This document shows, piece after piece, positions 5,050-5,687 of a stretch of 5,687 nucleotides of DNA. Under the pieces are notes generated by a model that saw nothing but the letters and a program-made list of their open reading frames with translations, was not told the origin of the DNA and did no database searches. The stretch's first letter is position 1, and each line of letters starts with the position of its first letter. This DNA is from Paracoccaceae bacterium (GTDB lineage Bacteria > Pseudomonadota > Alphaproteobacteria > Rhodobacterales > Rhodobacteraceae), in the NCBI GenBank assembly GCA_007131465.1, contig SLQN01000278.1:1-5687 (forward strand), in the 5' to 3' direction. A program made the translations under genes and the position numbers.

Positions 5050-5078
5050 TTGACTTCCGGGCGCGCAGATTGTGTATC
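5050..5078 (+). promoter_or_regulatory. Candidate sigma-70 promoter for aspS
   Basis: TTGACT (5050-5055) is a strong -35 match. A 17-bp spacer leads to TGTATC (5073-5078), a weak -10 retaining three consensus bases. Transcription would begin near 5085, about 26 bases before the aspS ATG, leaving room for the GGAAGGGG ribosome-binding site (5098-5105). Confidence 0.45.
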
Positions 5079-5110
5079 GCGTCAGCCACAGCCAGCCGGA
5101 AGGGGCCATC

Positions 5111-5687
5111 ATGCACGCCTATCGCAGCCATACCTGCGCCGATCTGAGAGCCGCGAATGTCGGCGAGACTGTCCGCCTGTCGGGTTGGGTGCATCGCATT
5201 CGCGACCATGGCGGCGTGCTGTTCATCGACCTGCGCGACCATTACGGGATCACGCAGGTGCTGGCCGACAGCGACTCGGGGGCCTTTGGCGCGATCGAGA
5301 AGCTGCGCGCCGAATTCTGCATCCGCATCGAGGGCGAGGTGAAGGCGCGCGATGCGTCACTGGTGAACGCCAAGCTGCCCACAGGCGAGATCGAGGTCTA
5401 TGTCCGGTCCATGGATGTGCTGGGCGCGGCGGATGACCTGCCGCTGCCGGTCTTCGGCGAGCCCGACTACCCCGAGGAAACGCGCCTGACCTACCGCTTT
5501 CTGGACCTGCGGCGCGAGGGGCTGCATGCCAACATGATGCTGCGCTCGAATGTGGTGCGGTCGTTGCGGGGCCGGATGTGGGACACGGGCTTTACCGAGT
5601 TCCAGACCCCGATCATCACCGCGTCCAGCCCCGAGGGGGCGCGCGACTTCCTGGTGCCGTCGCGGCTGCATCCGGGCAAGTTCTACA
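5111..5687 (+). CDS. aspS: Aspartyl-tRNA synthetase, 5' part, cut by window edge
   Basis: The first 192 residues of a class IIb synthetase that is usually near 590 residues long; it charges tRNA-Asp with aspartate in the cytoplasm. The N-terminal OB-fold anticodon-binding domain runs about 20-105 ([20 protein letters not shown], 24-43; then TGEIEV, 91-96). It is followed by YRFLDLRRE (128-136), motif 1 with [10 protein letters not shown] (161-170) and the conserved [20 protein letters not shown] (173-192). His33 occupies the position that is leucine (Leu30) in discriminating E. coli AspRS; histidine there is typical of the non-discriminating type that also charges tRNA-Asn, which GatCAB then amidates. 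The ATG at 5111 has AAGGGG five bases upstream. Identity is certain; the dual specificity is inference from one residue. Confidence 0.97.
   Translation, partial: MHAYRSHTCADLRAANVGETVRLSGWVHRIRDHGGVLFIDLRDHYGITQVLADSDSGAFGAIEKLRAEFCIRIEGEVKARDASLVNAKLPTGEIEVYVRSMDVLGAADDLPLPVFGEPDYPEETRLTYRFLDLRREGLHANMMLRSNVVRSLRGRMWDTGFTEFQTPIITASSPEGARDFLVPSRLHPGKFY

Noticed and set aside
5027..5070. Possible terminator between DUF3572 and aspS (CCGG...CCGG)
   Set aside because: The stem is only four bases and no T-run follows; the stretch fits better as the aspS promoter region.

Overview
The window is GC-rich and reads as chromosomal DNA of an alphaproteobacterium, most likely of the Rhodobacterales (Rhodobacter/Paracoccus/Roseobacter type). 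The basis is the codon bias, a PleD-like diguanylate cyclase next to a DUF3572 gene, a DUF983 zinc-ribbon membrane protein overlapping a NUDIX gene, and an aspartyl-tRNA synthetase with the residue pattern of the non-discriminating type. No rRNA, tRNA, CRISPR array or insertion sequence is visible.

Layout. Bases 1-759 (minus strand) hold a DUF983 membrane protein overlapping a 3'-truncated NUDIX hydrolase. A 180-bp divergent control region (760-939) contains repeated CGCAAG/CTTGCG half-sites and an ECF-type GGAAC element. It leads into a tight plus-strand operon (940-2794): exported EF-hand protein, ECF sigma factor, small single-pass membrane protein (probable anti-sigma factor) and membrane-anchored CpxP/CnrX-like periplasmic sensor. 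A 456-bp gap (2795-3250) between convergent genes has no convincing large gene, but it holds a nested hairpin, a short tandem repeat, an 18-bp palindrome and two tiny candidate ORFs. Next come a minus-strand PleD-like REC-REC-GGDEF protein (3251-4645), an AT-rich divergent intergenic region with three AACAAACT copies, a DUF3572 gene (4733-5026), and the 5' part of aspS (5111 to the window end).

The most interesting unit is the four-gene operon. Its sigma / membrane anti-sigma / periplasmic sensor layout resembles the CnrYXH (NccYXH) transenvelope signalling system. It differs in three ways: no metal-efflux genes are nearby, the sensor lacks the obvious CnrX-type histidine ligands, and a periplasmic EF-hand protein leads the operon. 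The probable anti-sigma factor ends in a periplasmic tail with a duplicated LDxPLWL[D/E] motif. The proposed working, which is inference, is that the periplasmic sensor engages this tail and a cue (possibly calcium-related through the EF-hand protein, or general envelope stress) releases the sigma factor, which may then activate its own operon from the GGAAC-type element.
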